In this document: one piece after another, positions 35,171 to 47,903 of the stretch
How the letters are laid out: each line of letters opens with the position of its first letter
How positions within the stretch are numbered: position 1 is the first letter of the stretch
NCBI GenBank assembly: GCA_004352715.1
Contig: SCFE01000005.1
Location: 2,922,266 to 2,986,265 of the forward strand
Source: Hofstenia miamia
Lineage: Eukaryota > Xenacoelomorpha > Acoela
Length of the DNA: 64,000 nt
Reading direction: 5' to 3'
Position numbers and translations under genes: made by a program
The notes under the pieces: model-generated
The model's input: only the letters and a program-made list of their open reading frames with translations
Database searches by the model: none
What the model was told of the DNA's origin: nothing

Positions 35171-36230
35171 AAATATTGTATTTATATCAATTAGATTAAT
35201 TTAGATTTATTTGTATTATGTAACTAAGAAACAATATGTGTCAAAAATAAGAGATTAGTATTGATCAATAATAATACTTTTCAGCAAAATGAGGGGGCAA
35301 AGTCATTTTGATTATTTTTAGCCACCATCTTGGCAGATGAGAAGTTTAAATTTGAAATCAACAGGTACTTTTCTAGATTTACTATAAATAGGAATTATAC
35401 ATTGTAAGCAATTGATAAAGAATTTTATTCAGAATCCTTATTTTGTTCTACTATAATGGTTTGATCATTTAATAAAATGTTGAGCTAATGGAGTGGTGTT
35501 TAGTAGTTGTCTGGATCCATCACAGAGAATTATTCAAGGGTCTTTGTGGCAGATCATAAAAGTGTACATAAGTTAGGTGTAGGAGTTTTTCTCTTGATTA
35601 GTCAACTAGCAATCATAGAATAAATGTATTAAAATAATTAACTTTGAACAAATGGTTGGATAACTGAAACCTTGGGAATATGTTAATAATATTTTAAATC
35701 CAAATTAGTGACCTATAAAGGACAGATAAAGTGACCAAACATGTATCAAATTATAAATGTAGGTTAGGAAGCTGCTCAATATTAATACATTTATTAAAGC
35801 TACTATATTTTTGTAATGGCTACAATTAACATGAAGTAAGCAGCTAGTAACAAGTCAGGTTGTGAACAAATGGAAGACTTTTACAAAATAGAGTTTAAGT
35901 CGAATTGTGTCATGTCTTGAGTATGCACTGAGCTAGGATAGGGTACACATAAAATGTATTGATGAGCTGAGAGGTGGAACTCAATCAAATGGAACATTGA
36001 AGGAATTGTGAAACTGGATGTGGAAATCAGCTTCAGGCAGATGCCCACTATTGATTGTTGATGAAATTGCTGCATGGCTTCATCAACTAAATAGTGAACA
36101 GTTATATCTAGTTACATTGTGTTAATAGAAACAAAGCTAAAGTTAAGTAAATCCCTACCAACAAAACTATGACTAGTGTTATGCAGTAACAAAAGACAAA
36201 CAGTAATAATGCCTGGTAGAGGATGTTACA
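35171..36230 (+). mobile_element. LTR, subfamily I, 5' truncated, upstream of element 1
   Basis: Sense plus. Starts at the same point as the fragment at 34207 (TATTGTATTTATATCAATTAG) and ends GGTAGAGGATGTTACA at 36230, directly followed by a TGG-type primer-binding site. It is therefore the 5' LTR of element 1. It contains the family blocks CCATCTTGGCAGATGAGAAG, CAACAGGTACTTTTC, GTGGTGTTTAGTAGTTGTC and GTGTAGGAGTTTTTCTC. Confidence 0.75.
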
Positions 36231-36245
36231 TGGCCACCATGACAG
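36231..36245 (+). promoter_or_regulatory. Candidate tRNA primer-binding site, element 1
   Basis: TGGCCACCATGACAG starts exactly at the LTR end, as expected for a primer-binding site pairing with a tRNA 3' CCA end. Equivalent sites at 43707 and 56297 share the TGG start and a TGACA core. The tRNA is not identified. Confidence 0.5.
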
Positions 36246-36455
36246 CCAAGAATAGCAACTATTAAAAGAAACATTCAGTGAAACCACCTGCATACTATGA
36301 CAGAATCTATAAAAAAAAGTGGAAGTAAGCAACAGACTGCTACATGAAAAACAAACTAGTCAACAGAGGGAATTACTATAACCAATCCAAAGCACCTCAA
36401 CAGAATCCTGGAATTGTGGTCAAAAAGGAAGACCACTACAAACCAGAAATAAAAT

Positions 36456-37980
36456 ATGACAAAAGGTAAGAAAGGCAGTGCAAAGAAGACTGCAACCAAA
36501 GCAGTAACCCCCATAACAATACAATCATCACCATACTTTGGTGAAAATTCAGCCTCCAACATGGAATTGCAAAGTCTTAACTCACCCTCAGAGGTGAACC
36601 CCCCAGAAACGAACCCACCAGACAATGGATATGCTGAGGAAGAGCCAGGAAAATGAAGCACTCTTAAAACACTAAATAGAACAATTAACCATCAAATTTA
36701 AAGAGATGGAAAACAAAATGAAACCATATTGAGCAAAATCAGATTCAACATGGAGATGCAGCTAGACAAGCAAAGTGAGTTATTTCAAAATGAAATTAAA
36801 CTCCTTATGCACAAATTATCTGAGTCCAACAAAAGATTCTTAGAACAGAATCAACAATGGCAGAAAAGAAATCAGGAACTGGAAAGGATAAACAGACAGC
36901 TAATAGAGGATAATGAACTACAAGCAGGAAAACTGGAGCAATTGAAAGACAAACTAAGACTATTACAGTTGACAGAAGAAGAGAACAGAAGCAATATGCA
37001 AACCCATGAAATAGAAAGAGAGCAAGTTACAAGCATTGCACTTACCAGCTCCCAAAGAAGTGATAAACGAGGAATCTGACAAAGACTCAGATGCCAAAAA
37101 ACAAAAAATTATTAATGAGATCACAGAGGCAGTGACAATTCAACTGCAGGAGGAAGACACAGTGAAAAATCACAACAAACCCAAGTATGAAAGTTTGATT
37201 TTACTGCAACTGGCAATTAATGATACTATACCATGCAAGGTGACACTACCTAAATTCAATGGAAGGGTAGATGGCTACAACCTGACATTTGCAGAATGGT
37301 TACAAATGTTCAAATTAACAATGGCGGAGCGCAAAGTGAGCCTGCAGGCAGCAGTGGCAAGACTCCCTTTATATTTAACAGGTGCAGCCTCTCAGCACTA
37401 TCTGCTCTCAGATGCAGAAACAATAAGGAATTACGAATTACTGATTGGAGATTTCATAAACTATTATGAAAACTGAAGTTTTAAAAATCAGTACCAAATT
37501 ATCCTAAATGCATTGAAAATGAAGAAAACTGATGATATTTGAAACTACATTCAACAAGTTGAATGATTGCTTATGCTGAGTTAAAGAGAAAATAGATATT
37601 CTAAATATGGTCTGTTCTCACACATCTGCAAAGGAATGCCTGAAAGCATTACAACACAGTTTGAGATCAAATGTGATGTAGATGACAAACTTGAAAGAAT
37701 GATTAGAAAGGCAGTCAAAATACAAGCAACCATTGAAAATAATGCATGAATATATGAAAAGGCTGCATGGCACAGAGATGGGCCTACAAGGAGAAATAAC
37801 CTCAAACCATGCATCCCAAATAAAACCTATAACAAAACAAAAAAGGAAAAAATCACAAAAGTAAAAGGAAAAGACGGAAAAACCAGAAAGGTGAAAGAGA
37901 AAGACGTCAAGTGTTATGGCTGTGGACAAAAAGGCCACAAAAAAACCGGATTGCCCAAAGCAAATAAATGTAATCAGAGA
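36456..37980 (+). pseudogene. Element 1 gag, frameshifted
   Basis: Frames 36456-36656, 36729-37079 and 37036-37476, plus further broken frames, make one gag. A basic Ser/Pro-rich N-terminus comes first, then a long Gln/Glu coiled coil (LEQNQQWQKRNQELERINRQ, about 36840-36900). A capsid-like core follows (FNGRVDGYNLTFAEWLQMFK, LPLYLTGAASQHYLL), then a knuckle (CYGCGQKGH, 37912-37938) whose last Cys is displaced by a one-base insertion in an A-run. Gag would form the particle and bind RNA. The sense strand is A-rich and there are several stops and frameshifts. Confidence 0.75.
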
Positions 37981-38089
37981 TGAAGAAGCATACTATGACG
38001 AGGAAGATGTTCTGTAAACAGAGGATGAAATGGATGAAGTCTTGCCAACCAATGAGGAGTCAGAAAACTAGGTAGAGTGCTGACTCTTA

Positions 38090-38345
38090 AAAACCATGCA
38101 TCAATAATGATCCTGATGAATCTTGATACAATAAATACAATCAAGATAGCAATCAATGGAGTAATGACTAAAGCAACAATCAACACTGGAGCAGCAACAT
38201 TGATAATTACTGATGAATGTGCTATGAATGTGCTACAAAGCTAGGGTTTAAATGGGAAGATCTGAACAGCTGCAATAAGAGACTATTTAATGCATCAAGA
38301 GAATATATTGAATATATGAAAGGAATGATAAATGCAGTACAAATG
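38090..38345 (+). pseudogene. Element 1 protease start, truncated
   Basis: It encodes an aspartic-protease N-terminus (AINGVMTKATINTGAATLIIT) like those of elements 2 and 4. The active-site triad reads NTGA, with Asn in place of the catalytic Asp. The frame is cut at 38345 by unrelated sequence starting with a GGTTAGGGTTAGG stretch. No reverse transcriptase follows. Confidence 0.6.
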
Positions 38346-38368
38346 AGGGTCAGGGTTAGGGTTAGGTC
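38345..38368. repeat. Short telomere-like TTAGGG stretch
   Basis: AGGGTCAGGGTTAGGGTTAG, about two and a half TTAGGG-type units at the break in element 1. Confidence 0.6.
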
Positions 38369-41097
38369 CAATCATTGGCCAGGAAAAGCATGTATTCCAA
38401 AGCAGATTGTCTCCATTTAAAAGTGCAACTAGTAAAGTCCAATTCTTTGAGCAGTTTGACTTTTTTATTGGCAGTTTTCTGTAGTGTATATGATCCTGTT
38501 GGGAATAACAATCATATAACCAAGATACTGCATTGTCTGAAGGCCAGAGGACAAACAGACTTGTACCAAAGATATATTGAGAGAATGTAACAAATGGAGC
38601 CAAGCATTGACTTTGTAATATTGTGACATTTGCAGAATATCCATTAAGTTATCAATATGAGTCCAAGAGATGTATCCCTCATTAATGAACAAGCAAGGCT
38701 GTTGGCAGGAATTGACATGGTGTCACAGAGTATGAAAGGCCCATCTGTGCCATATTAAAAATGTAATGTTTTCTATTATGAGCTAAGAACATAGTTCAAT
38801 ACTTATGTTTGAGAACATTGGGATATCATAGAAGGTGGATTGTAAGTTGAACTGAAGCATAGCCTATAGGAGGTGTTTCCTTTTTCATTACTTTGAGAAT
38901 GTAATGAAAATGAAAATGTAATGGAGATATCTTCATTGAAATAAATATGTAGTCCAACACTAGTCAGAATCTTCAACCAGATTTGGGGAAAAAAATAAGG
39001 ATCTTGCTTGAAAGGGATTGTGTCATGGAGCTGCTACTATTAAATTTGCTGCTAATGAGCATGTGAATGATAGAATCTGCATGTTAAAGATGAAGTGGAT
39101 ATTGAGTACATACTGGATGCTAATATACCATTGGTCAAAAGGATTTAAAAGAGAAATGCACAGTGAAACAGTTCATAATGGATTGAGGAATGCTAAATGC
39201 CTGCTGCACAATTCCCAGTTAGCATCAGCTGTGTGAAGTTAAAACTGAGGATTATTGACAAGAAGTTCTTCTACTATAACACCTTGCACACCATTGAAGT
39301 CTGGGACATCTTACTCTTGTGGAAAAATTCTAACATTTGTGAATCAGACAAGGTTTCTCCATAAAGAAAAATTTCATTTTCTTTGTCAGCAACATGATCT
39401 GACCATGCTTGTTGACTGGCTGCCTAACCTGATAGTGTAGAAGGGGCAGTTGCAGGATCCACCAGTAGTGCTCTCATCTGCAAGAAGGATAATTCAACAT
39501 CAGAAAGTATGTTTACCAATTCTGTTGAGTATAGGTAATCACAGTATTTTGATTAGCATTAATAGTAAAGTCAATTAAGCATCTCTGTATATTTGGGAAG
39601 GCTAAGTGTGAAATATTCTTTATTAATGTACAAAACTATGGTACAGGTGAGTCTGGTAAGTTAAAATTGTTCCAAACACTGAAGTAATACAAGTATATCT
39701 TGTTTAGAAACAGGATCCATTGAAAATGAGGGCAGTGAGCATTGGACTGTCATTGAAGCTAAGATTGAATCAGGTGAAAATGTAGAAGGAAAAGGATGAC
39801 AAGGCAGGCACTGTGGAATAGAAACATGAAGGGAATCAATGTCTTCTATTAGTGCAGGAATAACACTTCCATGAGCTGCTGATTTGCTAGATTGCTGAGT
39901 GGTGTAACTAAAATTATTGTCCACACTGAGAATTATAAGTAGTTGGGCTGCACAGCAATGTGATTTGGGATTCTAATAACAGTAATTCTAATTGTAATTG
40001 ATCACTGCCAGTTGATCAGAGGGTGGAATTCTAACCCTAATTTGGTGTGGTGAGTAGGACTCTGATTCTCTGTGACAAGACTGATTTTAATTGCTGTGAC
40101 ATATTATGTAGAAACTGCTAGATTGATACCTGAAGCAATAAATAGTATTGATAAGTAAGTAAACAGAGGGTCTTATGCAAATTATTAAGGAAAAATCACT
40201 TATTTTCGCATTAGCTATTGTGCTCTTTTTTCAGTGTGAATAATCATTGGTGGTCAAATATGGGTTAAATTATTTCTAAGCCTATTATTTTTGTAATGCT
40301 CTCAATAAAACTTCAATTGCTTGGTATTCAGAAATTTATGTAACACTCCATGAGTTTCTGTCCACACTTTGTTACTTCAGCCAAAGTTGACAGAATTATT
40401 CCATTGTTTGTCATGCTTGCATAAAGCTTCAAGTATTTTTGTCATGCTAATTTTGGCATGCCAAATTTTCCACTAGCTGCTAATTAGAATAATGCATCTA
40501 CATGTAGAATTACAATGAAAAATAACTCCAGCATGCACAAATAAGTATCTTATATATGGAATTTACACTACATGCTAAAATAATGTACTTCTAATATGTT
40601 TATATTTCCTTTGAGAGAATTCAAATTATCTTATTTTGTAATATTTTTAAATGTGTATCCCACAAAAGATCATTATTTATATGAATTTCAAGAACAATAA
40701 ATTAGTTATTACTATGAACAATGTTATGAAAAATTAAATTCATATTTTGAAATTTTACAGTGGTATCCTTTTGCTCTTTCAAACCACAGTTTAAATTTTC
40801 TGTGAGTAACTTTTAAAAAATTCTAGCAACAAAAACACAGAAGGCATTTTTTGGCAATTACTAAAAATTGGTCTCAAAAGAAGCAAAATTGTCATAATGT
40901 TAATTGTCAGGCCTAATGTTTTGTAGGCATTGTGGGGTTTGCTACAGAGTTTTTAAAAAATGAAAATCTCTGCTCACACAATTCAATAGCAATCCCACAA
41001 ATTATAACAATATGACAGTGAATATATTTTCACAATACATTTATAAAATCAACATATTTGTAATTTCAGCAAAACAGTCTTGGTAATTAGCTCATAT
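38369..41097. other. Unassigned, repeat-like, CpG-poor DNA
   Basis: Frames at 38375-38590, 39018-39236, 39255-39440 (+) and 39661-39924 (-) carry no motif I can name. The near absence of CpG matches the older retroelement copies nearby, so this may be decayed transposon sequence. A weak VYDPVG word near 38480 recalls BEL-type pol, but nothing around it agrees. Confidence 0.3.
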
Positions 41098-42105
41098 TGT
41101 AGAATCTTGCCAATACAGTTGTCACTAGTATTTAACAGTAACTAACTACTTTTCAGGGTATGTGCAATTGTTAAAGTATGACAGACTCATAATTCTCTCT
41201 AACTAATTGAGTGTGTAGTTAATTAACTAAATTAATCTGCCTTAGCTTCCCTGAATGCTTAACTAATCACAGCTTATTTAGATTGAGACTGGGTCAAAAC
41301 CCAAAGTGGTGCTATGCACTTCCAGAGTGTCATTAACAACAGTTCCAGCTTTACTTGAACTCCGCAGTGGAAACCAGTGGATGAATCAGTGTGTTGATGG
41401 TTAACTCAGTGATAGCATGCTTGTGATAACTTAACAATTTAGTGCATTGATTGTTCTTGTTATTATAATTAAGTAAATAAAAGGAAATAATGCAACCATG
41501 ATGCTTTAGCTTGTTATTGTTCCTTACATGTAATAGCCCTACACATATAGTGATACATGCTAGCCCTCCATACATGTGAACAATCAATGAGGTCAGCAAG
41601 AAAGTTAGTTTGCAATTCAGTTGATGGTCAACTACAAAAATAAATATTGAATAAATAAACATGTAGAGCAACTTAAATATAATCATAATAATCTGTGAGC
41701 AACAAGTGATAGGAAAGCTATAACAAATAAAAATCCCTATCTCTAATTGTAACCTATAAGCACATTGAGGAATCTACAGCTACTGCCCTCACCACTATTG
41801 AATAGCTGATTGTGAGGCTGCTCCAGAATTCCTTTAAATGTATTCAGGGACCACCATACAATTGCTCTAGTGCTTGAACATTTAGCTTTCCATGAAACAA
41901 TTAAATAACCTGACAATAAGTAATGAAGTAAATCCCAATAAAATTCATTCATAAATCATTCTAACATTCAGTGAATATTTATAGCACATCTAAGTAAATA
42001 ATCAAACACTCGACTAGTACCTATTGATTGAGTCTTGTTTACAATTTTCCCTCACTTTCTAGTTCTGCTTTTTAATTATGCAACATCAGGGTTAATTAGT
42101 GTACA
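41098..42105 (-). mobile_element. LTR, subfamily II, sense minus, 1008 bp
   Basis: Plus-strand text starts TGTAGAATCTTG and ends TTAATTAGTGTACA. In sense it runs from TGTACACTAATTAACC to CAAGATTCTACA, which matches the end of the opposite LTR at 43706. It faces that LTR head to head across about 400 bp. No target duplication was found (CATAT left, CTGTT right). The frames inside it are chance. Confidence 0.75.
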
Positions 42106-42509
42106 CTGTTTGGTCATCTTAGATTTTGTCAAATACTGTCAAGTTAATTTAGGTATCAAACTGCTTAAAATATTTTACAAATTAAATGGTCAATCACAAC
42201 CATGTGTTTTACAATTTAATCATTATTACATTTTAGTCTTAGTTACTTCCATCTTTTTTCTTACTTTGACCACACATGGCTTTTTGATGGATTATGCCAC
42301 AATATGCATTATGACTTACTGTAACATAATTCAAATCATGTGTGGTCAAATTGAGAGAAACAAAGAAAGAACTAAGACTGAATTTTGAAATAAATATTAA
42401 TTGTACAACACATGATTAATTATTTGTAAATTTATAAGCAGTAATTTTTTTATTAATTAATTGGCAGTACAAATGGATATTTGACAATTGGTAAAAAGGC
42501 AAAGTCGCA

Positions 42510-43706
42510 AAAAGCTAATTAATGCTGACATGCGCAAGGTGGCAGACGAAAAAGAATCAAGATTTAGTAAATTGTCAACAACTCAGTATTAACAGGTACT
42601 AGCCAAATATTTGATTGTTTAAACAATTTCAAGTATAAAAACTGTGCAATATTATATTTTGTTGATGGCTGAAATTTATTGGATTTACTTTGTTTTCTTT
42701 TGTCAGGTTTATTTATTAATTAAATGGAAAGCTAAAAACGTTCAAGGACTAGGGTATTTGAGGCAGTGGTCCATGACTTTGTTTAGTGGGAGATAATTCA
42801 TAATGGCTTAGCACTTAGCAATGAATTGTTATCACTATTCCCATGGCTGTGTATTTTGCACATTAACAATAATGATTTGCTAGCGCCATTCCCACAGCTG
42901 TGTGGCTGGTAGCTGTTGGTCTACCCAATGTGCTCATAGGTTATGTATAAGGATAGGGGTTTTTCTTTGTTATAGCTTTCCTATCATTCATTGTTCATTT
43001 TATTTTATTATCAAGTTTACATTAGCCCTCATAGGAGAATTTACAGTTCATTTGTATTGGAAGTTTATCAACATTATTACATTGTATTTAATTATTAGTC
43101 GACCTACAGACCTAATTCCTACGTTTATGCTGACCGCATTGATTGTTCACATGTACGATAGGTTGTTAGCATATAGATATTTATCTGTAGGGTTATTACA
43201 TGTAAGGCATAATAACAAGCTAATGCATTCGGGTTGCGAGTCTCCTTTATATTACAACATCATTAATAACAAGAACAATCAATGCATTAAATTAGTAGGT
43301 TATCCACACAGTGTCACTATTGCATTATCACACAACATTTCATGCACTGAGTCCTTGGTGCGGCGATTGGTGTTTCTTTCGATGCTAAAGTGTTCGTTGG
43401 AATTAATAGTTACATCGTAGTTCTTCAATTCCTCTTTGTGCTTTGCCTCAGGTCGGGTGTGTAACCCTGTACTTTGTACCAACCATCTCCTGTCTTGAAC
43501 CTAAATTACTGTTGTTACTCCGAGCGTCAAATATAGTTGTTGCCTAGATATTAGTCTAATCATTAAGTAACTACAAGTAAGAACAAAAGAATAGAGATGG
43601 AATTTGGAATCTGTCACCTACCTTACTAGGTACGAATAGGAAATAGTCAAAGTAGCTCCTAAATTACATTTAAGTTTACTAGTTGGAAGGTTGTCAAGAT
43701 TCTACA
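42510..43706 (+). mobile_element. LTR, subfamily II, sense plus, 5' LTR of element 2
   Basis: Ends CAAGATTCTACA at 43706, directly before a TGG-type primer-binding site. The start is less sharp, near AAGCTAATTAATGCTGACATG. Shared blocks with 41098-42105 in the opposite sense include AACAGGTACTAG, GGAAAGCTAAA, GGATAGGGGTTTTTCTTTGTTATAGC, TTGATTGTTCACATGTA and AACAAGAACAATCAATGCATTAAATT. It keeps many CpGs, unlike most LTRs here, suggesting a younger copy. The 172-codon frame at 42902-43420 is not supported as a gene. Confidence 0.75.
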
Positions 43707-43724
43707 TGGCAACTGTGACAGGTG
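43707..43724 (+). promoter_or_regulatory. Candidate tRNA primer-binding site, element 2
   Basis: TGGCAACTGTGACAGGTG begins at the first base after the LTR. It shares TGG and TGACAG with the site of element 1. Confidence 0.55.
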
Positions 43725-44047
43725 CCCAACATGCGCAAAGAAAATTCGAATCAAGATAGTTGTTTCTTCTCGAATAAATCGAATTGGAAATAGTAATCTA
43801 AGTATTTGGAAAATAGTTTAATAGTTAATAGTGTTACAGTAGTGACTGAAGAAAGAAGAAAGAAGAGGGAACGAATAATAACATTACACCAGAGCAGACA
43901 AAAAATGCAAGAACGGATTACCAAATTGGACATCCTGAGCAAAAATGAGAAAAATGGTGAATTCAAAGAAAAAAACTACTAGAAGTAAACCCAGAACTCA
44001 GAAGACCCCCCTAAACAAGAAGTACACCTGAGACACAGGATGTAATA

Positions 44048-45402
44048 ATGTCCCCAGAAAGTGAACAATCCCCAACAAAACAGGTGCTACAACCTGTGGA
44101 GTTGGCAAATGAATTTACAATAACCCAGCTAATGGAAATTATTGAGAATAAAAAGAAAGAAAGAAAGGAGTTGACCAAACAAATAGAACATTTAACAAAG
44201 AGAATGATTGAAGTGGAGATAAAAAGCATCGAAAAGGAGAAATTAGTTGATGAAATAAAGGAAGACACAAGTATGCATTTGACTTGTTTCAACAACAGAT
44301 AGAACAATTGATGGAAGTCAACAAGGAAATAAAGCTCCAATATGAACAATTACAGAAATTGCAAAAAGAGCTTCATGAAGAAAACGCTAACTTCCAAGAG
44401 GAGAATATAGTAAAGCAATTAGAAATTGACAATTTAAAGGACGAATTACAGTTAATTGAGTTAAAGAAAACCGAAATAAAAATGATAGAAAATATCACAG
44501 TGGAAAAACTGCATGAAGTAAATTCAGTGATACCACAAAAGGAGGTAGCAATACAGGATTATAAAAATGCGGAAACCAAGGAAGAGTTTATAGCAAAGTT
44601 AGTCGAAAATGTAATGAAACAGGTTAAAGAAAATGTTGAAAACCAATTGAAAGAAAACCATTGTTTCAAAATACTATATTGTCAGAAGATGAAGAAAATG
44701 AAATATCAACATGCAAAGCAATACTGCCTAAATTTACGGGCAGGGTAGACAATTACTCGCCTACATTTAATGAATGGTTAGAGATATTCGAGATGAGTAT
44801 GAAGGAACAAAAGGTAACACAACATAGGGCAGCAGCAAGATTCCTGCTATATTTAAGTGGAGCTGCATACCAACATTATTTAGTGTTAGAAACGGAAACA
44901 AAAATGAACTACAAAAAATTGATAGGCGAATATCGACAATATTATGATGACGAGAGTTTTAAAAGCCGGTATAGGATGCTGTTAAATGGAATAAAGATGA
45001 ACAGTAAAGATGATTTGTGAAACTACATGTCTCAAGTAGAGAGATTGTTAAAACTTAGTTCCAGAGAAAACAGTTATTCTAAATATGATTTATTTGCACA
45101 TATTTGCAAGGGGTTGCCAGAGGCAATACAAACGCAATTCCAAATTAAATGTGATGCAGTTGATGCATTGGATAAGATGATCAGGAAAGGATTAGCGATT
45201 CAAATTACAATGGAAATTGACAATTATGAAACAAATAGTGAATCAAATGATACCAATTGGAAATAAACCAACAGGTAAGACTATTATTAAAAAATCTGGA
45301 GAAGAATTAGTGAAAATAAAACTGAAAGATGGAACAATAAAGCAAATAAAACGGAAAGATTTGAAATGTCAATTGGGACATACGAAAAAATACTGTAAGT
45401 GA
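44048..45402 (+). pseudogene. Element 2 gag, frameshifted
   Basis: Successive plus frames (44048-44302, 44284-44748, 44661-45020, 45027-45266, 45217-45402) form one gag. A Glu/Lys-rich coiled coil of about 200 residues precedes a capsid-like region (KFTGRVDNYSPTFNEWLEIF, then LLYLSGAAYQHYL) and SQVERLLKLSSRENSYSKYD. At about 45367-45400 the zinc knuckle is reduced to CQLGHTKKYC, so the first cysteine pair is lost. It is the best-preserved body in the window and richer in CpG than elements 1 and 3. Some 45-60 stops and shifts across all copies were not counted precisely. Confidence 0.75.
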
Positions 45403-45566
45403 CAAATAAATTGGATAGAAGAGGAAGATGTGGACTTTGACAAAGAAGATCTAATAGAAAATGAGGAAGAACAAGAAGAAGAAGAAGAGGAAATTGAATC
45501 AGCAGAAGCAGAAAATTTAAATTAGAGGGAGCACTGTCTCCAAAAAACCAAGCACCCATACTAATA

Positions 45567-47903
45567 GTGACCAATCGACTAAAAACAAATATGATAACAA
45601 TTTTTATTAATGGAGTGATGGTAGAAGCAACAGTAGCTATGGGAGCAGTGATATTTATAATAACGGATGAATGTGCAAAGAAAGTTGGCTTTCAAAGAAA
45701 ACAATTAAACAACGAAAAAAATAGACTAATAAATGCTTCTGGAGATTATATTGACGTGAAAGGTAAGCTGAAGAATGTACTGATAAGAGTGGCAAACATG
45801 ACATTTCAACAAACTTTCACGGTAATTGATACGGAAGGAAACCAATTGCCATATGAAGTAATATTGGGTAATGATTTTCTCACAAACAACAAGTGCATTA
45901 TAAACTATAAGGATAGAACAATAACTGTACAAGAAGAGGTAGTAACAACCTATGAAGATTGTGATATGGATGATACAATAGTGTTTAAATTAACAAAGGA
46001 TGTGAAAATTTTACCAAATAATTGGAAGATGTGTGAAATTATGACAAGTGAAAAAATAAACACTGAGGTAATTATTAATAACCAAATTGGCATAAATACA
46101 AAGAAATTATCGACTTGGTCGAGCTTGTGCATGATACAAGAAGGCAAGGGTTGGATACCAGTGTTGAATGCGACAAATCACATAGTCAATGTCAACAAAG
46201 ACAAGGTTATGATAAAAGGAAAGAGAGTGAAATCCGAGAAGCAGATGGTAAACAAAATGATAAACATAATAACAAAAGAAGAAGAAGAAATGTTTCAGAT
46301 ACCAGAAATCAAGGAAGAAGAATACCCACATCTGAATAACAAAGAAAAGAAAAAGCTGGTAGAAATTTTGAATGAGCATAATAAAATATTCAACTTCAGA
46401 GAAATCAGTGTAGGGAAAGCAATTGGAGAAACGCATAAAATAATTGCTACAATGGATGAACTGATTAGATTACCTTGCAGAAGAGTACCAGAAAATCTGA
46501 AAGAAAAATACAATACAATTTTAAATGAACTGATTGATAATAAAATTATAAGGCCGAGTGAAAGTCCTTATGCGTCACCAACAGTGTTTGTAAAACAGGG
46601 TGAAAAATACAGGCTTTGTATAGATTTCAGAAAAATTGAATGATGTGACTAAAAAAGATGTTTATCCATTACCATGAATAGATGACATGATTTACGAAGC
46701 AACAAAAAATAAATACTTCATGTGTATTGACTTATGCAAAGCATATTGGCAGGTGCCAATGGAGCCTAAGGATATTGAAAAAACAGCGTTCATAACTCCC
46801 TATGGGTTGTTTGAATGGATGTACATGGCGTTTGGACTTTGTAATGCACCAGCAACGTTTCAATGGTATGTAATGATAGTGTTGAAACAAAAGAAAAAAA
46901 ATTGGAAGATGGAGTGTGTGCATACATAGACGACATCTTAATCGCAAGTAACACAGTAGATGAGCATCTAGAAAAATTGGACAGAATGTTAATGATTCTT
47001 TATAATGCCGGATTGAGGGTGAACGGAAAAAAATGTGAAGTAGTGTTTTTGGGAAGAAGAATACAACAAGGCGAAATTAAAATGAAAAACAATGCAAAGG
47101 AAATAATTTTAAATATTAAAAGGCCAAAAACAAAGAAGGACATACAGAGAATAATGGGGTTTATCAACTATTATGGATAATTCATACCAAATATAGCTCA
47201 GAAAACAACTAGAATAACAGCATTACTAAAAAAATCTAAACCTTTTGAATGGACATGGAGAGAAGAAGAACAATTAGAAAACATCAAAAATGAACTTGCT
47301 AAAATGCCTTTGCTAAATACACCTGATTATGAAGAGGAGTTTATATTAGATTGTGATGTGAGCAATGTTGTGATAGGAGCTTGTTTGGGACAGATGAAAA
47401 ATGGTAGGGAAGTACCTATACAATTCTTTAGCAATGACTAAAAATGAAAGAAGAAAATTATGGGCCAACAAAGTTGGAGATGTTGGCATTAGTAGAGAGT
47501 ATAAAGAAATTTAAATACTTTTTGATTGGGCAGAAATTTAAAGTGTGAACAGATAATAGTGGCTTGGCATGGCTAAAAAATTTTTTGGGAGATACATCGT
47601 CAATTGTGTTGAGGTGGATAGAATATTTAAATGAATTTAGATTCACAATCGAACATAGGAAAGGCACATTACATAAAAATGCTGATTTCTTGATTGTGCT
47701 ACTGGAATACCAAAGAGATGTAGAAAAGCAGGAAGGAGAAAAGAAGAAATTCGATTTTTTGACACATAGCAAATACAATGAACTACCAGATATTAACGCA
47801 GGTAAAAAAGGTCAAGCGATAATGCCCATCACAATTAAAGAGGAAATCAACAAGAGTGAAATTGTCGAAAAACAGAAAATAGATCTAATAATGATGGAGA
47901 TAA
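45567..47903 (+). pseudogene. Element 2 pol: protease, RT, RNase H
   Basis: A frame of 358 codons (45567-46643) holds the protease and start of RT. The active site reads AMGA at 45636-45647 instead of DTGA, and LGNDFL follows. RT starts with SPYASPTVFVKQGEKYRLCI. A frameshift near 46632 leads to WQVPMEPKDIEKTAFITPYG (46687-46929). Another leads to YIDDILIAS (46923-46949), where the catalytic Asp pair is intact. RNase H-like text follows (FILDCDVSN about 47340, TDNSGLAWL about 47545, RWIEYLNEF). Pol stops at 47903, where a minus-sense LTR begins; integrase is lost. Ty3/gypsy order is PR-RT-RNH-IN. Confidence 0.8.

Noticed and set aside
38469-38590. VYDPVG word suggesting BEL/Pao pol
   Set aside because: A single short word with no supporting RT, protease or integrase motifs nearby.
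42902-43420. 172-codon hydrophobic frame
   Set aside because: It lies wholly inside a subfamily II LTR and has no recognisable motif.
45287-46513. Minus-strand frames opposite element 2 pol
   Set aside because: Shadows of the A-rich sense strand; Phe/Leu/Ser-rich text with no domain.
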